Assembly (NCBI GenBank): GCA_028564925.1
Contig: CM053030.1
Location: forward strand, 266,020,699 to 266,084,698
Direction: 5' to 3'
Length of the DNA: 64,000 nucleotides
Source of the DNA: Lithobates sylvaticus
Taxonomy: Eukaryota > Chordata > Amphibia > Anura > Ranidae
Shown here: positions 59,973-64,000 of the stretch, one piece after another
Numbering within the stretch: position 1 is the first letter of the stretch
Layout: each line of letters starts with the position of its first letter
The notes under the pieces: generated by a model
Database searches by the model: none
The model's input: the letters and a program-made list of their open reading frames with translations, nothing else
What the model was told of the DNA's origin: nothing
Position numbers and translations under genes: made by a program

Positions 59973-60000
59973 ATAGACTGCTTGGCACGATTTGGACATT

Positions 60001-60281
60001 GGGGGTTATTTACTAAAGGCAAATCCACTTTGCACTACAAGTGCACTGCAAATGCACTTGAAAGTACATTGAAAGTGCACTTGGAAGTGCAGTCGGTGTA
60101 GATCTGAGGGGGATATGCAAGATAAATAAAAAACAGCATTTTAGCTTGCATGTGATTGGATGATAAAATCATCAGAGCTTCCCCTCATTTCAGTTCTTCC
60201 CCCTCTACAGCGACTGCACTTACAATTGCACTTGCATTGCACTTGTAGTGGAAAGTGGAGTTGCCTTTAGTAAATCAACCC
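60001..60281. mobile_element. MITE, same family, short copy 2
   Basis: Left end GGGGGTTATTTACTAAAGGC, right end GCCTTTAGTAAATCAACCCC. It lies only 28 bp from copy 1 in the same orientation. Confidence 0.8.
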
Positions 60282-60739
60282 CATTGTTTGCACATTTTCA
60301 ATATTATCAATTATTTTACTCTGAAGCATGCAGTATATTGCACATAATATTTGAACTATTGCACTTTACCTCTGTATGTATATAGGATTTGAGGAAATTT
60401 AATACATCACACATCAGTTAGAGCACCTTATAGAGATCCACCTTTTTTAGATTGAAATCTACGTGGAATATTATTTACCCATTAATAGAAATTAATTATA
60501 GAGGTTTTATTCATTTTGGTACACAATTAATTGATGATTGCACTACGGAACACAAGATCACATTATGTTTGCAAGTACTAATACTCACCACTGAACCCTT
60601 ATGAGCAAAGTGCCACATTATTAAATCATTTTCATTAACATTCTCAATGTGAGGGACACATGGCACCAATGTGAGCAGCTGCCCTATTTTTTGAAATATT
60701 GCATATTTAATACGGTAGCGCATAAGAAGCCACTCTTTA
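60282..60739 (-). other. ANKH intron 8 sequence with a featureless open frame
   Basis: A - strand frame (60810-60511) ends beside a good-looking donor (CAGTGGTGAGTATT, 60592-60579), but its peptide (LLMRYRIKYAIFQKIGQLL) matches nothing I recognise and not ANKH. Treated as chance. Confidence 0.4.
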
Positions 60740-61260
60740 TCTTTACAGTTTGGAGACTGCTCCCAGTGTCGGAGACAGAAGTTCTCACCCAGCCAGAAGC
60801 CAAGCGACAAAGGGTCTCACAAAGGGGTCAAAAGGTGCCCAGTCAGAAACCAAGAGACTGAGCATCTCACCCAAGGGGTAAGAGGGCCCCAGACAGAAAC
60901 CAGGAGACAGCAGGTCTCGTTCCAGGAGTCAAGTCGGCTCCTATCGGGGTGTCAGGAGAACCCCAATCCATAGGCCAGAGGTGGGCCATGCAGCAGGGTG
61001 CTACGACTAAAGGCTAGAGAGTCAAGTATCCAGGAGTGCTGGATGACACAGTGAGCTTATGAGCCAGGTGGCTCAACATTTTCCAGTGTTTGTATTCTGC
61101 TGAAGCTGGAGAAGATCCCATGCTTGGGAAATTTATGTTGGACTGGCGTTTTGCTTTCTGCTGTTGGGCTACCAGGTCCTTAAATATAGTTCCTGTCTGC
61201 TGTGGATTCAATGTATAAAAGCATCTCACTGTATAAAAGCCATGACAGCTAACTACCCCA
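60740..61260 (+). mobile_element. LTR-like repeat, second copy (fossil)
   Basis: Shares GCCAGAGGTGGGCCATGCAG and the following GGTGCT block with 13266-14040. Repeated GAAACCA(A/G)GAGAC units occur at 60785-60920. Family unassigned, no coding body, old. Confidence 0.35.
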
Positions 61261-62138
61261 AGTCACAACGTATACACCACCTTCCCTTGATTTAAAAAAG
61301 CTAGATGACTTTTTACGGGCTTGTATATGTACACACAAAATAAGCGCAAGTGTTTTAAGTGCATGCCGTGTGCAAGTACCCTAAAAGTGGCTTGTGTGTT
61401 GTAAGCTGCAGATCCTGAGCCTACATAAACAGACCCTTGCAGATCTCTAGCCTACAAACTTGCATTTCATTTTCTTTATCTGGATTATTTATTCAGAAGA
61501 CAAAACCCAAGCCATAATTGGGTCGAGGGTTATATGTAAACAGTTTTCTAAAAATCCTTACGGGCAATTAAAAGATGCTGAACAGCATAATAAAGATGTT
61601 GCTTGTCTGACTAAAGGCACAGGACAAAAATGTGCTGCAGCAATACAAACTCCAGTCAAATGTTGCCTCATAGACATTCATTTAAATGTCTGCAAATCCA
61701 TCATGGTATGCAAGTCTATCTTTGCATATATTTGCATGTCTTGCCGCAATATCAACCATCCACCTGCTATCTACAGTAAATCATTTTATATAATGAAATA
61801 ATCACATTTGTTCTAACATACGGTAATCATCAAAGCTTCTGCAGCTGAAGAATAGTCAAATCATTTCTGCAGCTCTTGACACTTTGCCTAAAGTTGAACA
61901 TCAGGGCAAACAGCTAAATACACAGCAGAAATATCGGCATATACTTCAATGGGAAATGTGTTACTTGCAAAATGATATGCAGTTCTGTGCAACCAGCCTT
62001 GTGATGCACATAGCCCTTCTGCCAGACAGAGTCAGATCCATGAAGCTGAACTTCAGCCTTACCTTCTGTCTTGCACAGTTGTACTGTCAGATAGAGTCCA
62101 TCTGTTTTCCTGGCTGGGGGACATACTGCATCATCTTA
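61261..62138 (-). other. ANKH intron 8 sequence, unassigned
   Basis: No repeat family, splice context or domain recognised. The + frame at 61460-61801 is featureless. Confidence 0.4.
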
Positions 62139-62546
62139 TGCCCCGTACACACGGTGGGATTTTCCGACGGAAAATGTCCTATCGGACCATGTTGTTGGAA
62201 ACTCCGACCGTGTGTGGGCTCCATCGGACTTTTTCCGTCGGAATTTCCGACGGAAAAAGTTTGAGATCCTGCTCTCAAATTTTCCGACAACAAAGTCCTA
62301 TCGGACTTTTTCCGATGGTTTGTAGCGAATTCCGATGGACAAAGTGCCACGCATGCTCAGATCACATTACAAGACCAAAGCTATTGGCTACTAGCCTCTA
62401 CGTAGTCCCATCATACGCAACGAATGTCACCACGTTTCCGACAACTTTGTCCGACCGTGTGTATGCAACACCAGTGTCGGACAAAATCTGTCGGAAAAAA
62501 TCTGACGGATTTTGTGGTCGGACTTTCCGACCGTGTGTACGGGGCA
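62139..62546. mobile_element. CACACGGTC-type MITE, core type A
   Basis: TTA at 62136-62138 and 62547-62549; arms TGCCCCGTACACACGGTGGG ... TCCGACCGTGTGTACGGGGCA. Core type A, closest to 49792-50200. Confidence 0.88.
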
Positions 62547-63046
62547 TTACTCTTTTCTCTCCAGGTTGACTGTCCCTGGCACATCCCTTTCATTTACTGG
62601 ATTTGAGTATTTTCAATCAAGGTCATTAGTATTACATGTGAGCATTACCTATGGCAAGCTCCAGACTGACATCCACCTATCAATGCATTTTGATATTGAA
62701 ATAACTCATACCTAGAGCCGGTCCACTGCCAGCACATCAATCAGGATCTTCCTGCATTGCAGAAACCTAGTGATGATGTCACTGGGTCAATATTAAGATA
62801 TTTAATGCAAACAGGTTTTATTTAAACATGTCATTAGCATGTTAATAAAGGAGAAAAGGAGGAGCCATAAAAAGCAAAATATGAGCAGATTTACCTTCAA
62901 CTTTAAAGCACACCTTTCACTAAAAAGTTATTCTCTCTTTTTTATAGGCCATGGTGACACAGGCAACGCCAACACCTCAGATCTCTGGGAAGACCAGGTC
63001 ACCTGAACCCAAAGGCAGCCGCAGACATAAGAGTAGATTTCACTAT
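62547..63046 (-). other. ANKH intron 8 sequence, unassigned
   Basis: No feature recognised. Confidence 0.35.
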
Positions 63047-63048
63047 TA

Positions 63049-64000
63049 CAGTGCCTTGAAAAAGTATTCATACCCCTTGAAATTTTCCACATTTTGTCAT
63101 GTTACAACTAAAAACATAAATGGATTTTATTGGGATTTATGTGATGGACCAACACAAAGTGGCACATAATTGTGAAGTGGAAGGAAAATGATAAATGTTT
63201 TCAATTTTTTTTACAAATTAATATGTGTGGCGTGCATTTGTATTCAGCCCCCTTTACTCTGATACCCCTAACTAAAATCTAGTGGAACCAATTACCTTCA
63301 GAAGTAACCTAATTAGTAAATAGAGTCCACATGTGTGTAATTTAATCTCAGTATAAATACAGCTGTTCTGTGAAGCTCTCAGAGGTTTGTTAGAGAACCT
63401 TAGTGAACAAACAGCATCATGAAGGCCAAGGAACACACCAGACAGGTCAAGGATAAAGTTGTGGAGAAGTTTAAAGCAAGGTTAGGTTATAAAAAAATAT
63501 TCCAAACTTTGAACGTCTCACAGAACACTGTTCAATCCATCATTCGAAAATGGAAAGAGTATGGCATAACTGCAAACCTACCAACACATGGTGGTCCACC
63601 TAAACTGATAGGCCAGGCAAGGAGAGCATTAATCAGAGAAGCAGCCAAGAGGCCCATGGTAACTCTGGAGGAGCTGCAGAGATCCACAGCTCAGGTGGGA
63701 GAGTCTGTCCACAGGACAACTATTAGTCGTGCACCTCACAAATCTGGCCTTTCCACTATGGAAGAGTGGCAAGAAGAAAGCCATTGTTGAAAGAAAGCCA
63801 TAAGAAGTCCTGTTTGCAGTTTGCGAGAAGCCATGTGGGGGACACAGCAAACATGTGGAAGAAGGTGTTCAGTTTAGATTAAACCAAAATTGAACTATAT
63901 GGTCTAAAAGCAAAACGCTATTTGTGGCGGAAAACTAACACTGCACATCACCCGGAACACATCATCCCCACCTTGAACCATGGTGGTGGCAGCATCATGT
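63049..64000 (+). mobile_element. Tc1-like transposon, family A, 5' part (cut by window end)
   Basis: It starts CAGTGCCTTGAAAAAGTATT after TA (63047-63048). The transposase frame starts at 63419 (MKAKEHTRQVKDKVVEKF, then LGYKKIFQTLNVSQNTVQSI, helix-turn-helix) and runs through ESVHRTTISRAPHKSGL. A frame change near 63755 ends it; later sequence (TGGTGGTGGCAGCATCATG at the window edge) shows the element continues. Same family as 10272-11938. Confidence 0.88.

Noticed and set aside
60511-60810. Reverse-strand frame with a good splice donor, as a possible missing ANKH exon 8
   Set aside because: The peptide does not match the expected ANKH text (about AAHIKKFTFVCMALSLT) or any domain I recognise.

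Overview
This window is vertebrate nuclear DNA, most likely from a true frog (Ranidae). I infer that from two things: the dense, repeatedly nested DNA transposons of types I know from ranid genomes (short elements with TTAAAGTGG-type or CACACGGTCGGAC-type ends, roughly 1 kb TTAA-flanked repeats, several Tc1 and hAT families), and amphibian-like divergence of the few host exons. No bacterial gene, CRISPR array, tRNA or rRNA was found.

Host genes. Two genes converge tail to tail. On the + strand, 6794-6985 is the last coding exon of OTULIN, the Met1-linked (linear) ubiquitin deubiquitinase. It carries the catalytic His and Asn and the ETSL C-terminus. On the - strand are the last four coding exons of ANKH (progressive ankylosis, a membrane exporter tied to extracellular pyrophosphate): 56953-57082, 47622-47745, 36125-36224 and 31437-31550. 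All splice phases fit and the joined peptide follows human ANKH to its stop. The same OTULIN>/<ANKH order is known in mammals, so this is conserved microsynteny. Positions 1-6793 are OTULIN intron, 6986 to about 7.9 kb probable OTULIN 3' UTR, about 29.0-31.4 kb probable ANKH 3' UTR, and the rest intergenic or ANKH intron.

Repeats make up most of the window. (a) Tc1/mariner: remnants or full copies at 10272-11938, 14070-16413, 21035-22549, 36974-38593, 54792-56849 and 63049-end, plus a mariner-like element at 56018-56759. (b) hAT: one transposase-bearing element at 17652-23454 and short non-autonomous ones at 3013-3363, 7894-8813, 9633-10087, 10373-11241, 23086-23377, 25117-25918, 41200-41712 and 41848-43312, most with an 8-bp target duplication that can be read directly. 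(c) MITEs with TAA/TTA or TTAA flanks. (d) Retroposons with 14-17-bp target duplications, two of them folding back on themselves. (e) Small fossils of DIRS-like, possible Penelope-like and LTR-like elements.

The most unusual structures are a near-perfect palindrome of about 1.5 kb inside a 15-bp target duplication (57225-58932); a retroposon with a 17-bp target duplication that received a hAT, which then received three further transposons (16952-23574); a three-deep nest at 26178-28030 whose innermost piece is an L1-like fragment keeping its 5' end but losing its 3' end; and two hAT elements with different ends that share the same internal minisatellite core (23086-23377 and 41848-43312). I found no convincing new protein-coding system. 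The longest open frames on both strands at 42-43 kb and 53 kb come from stop-free minisatellites.
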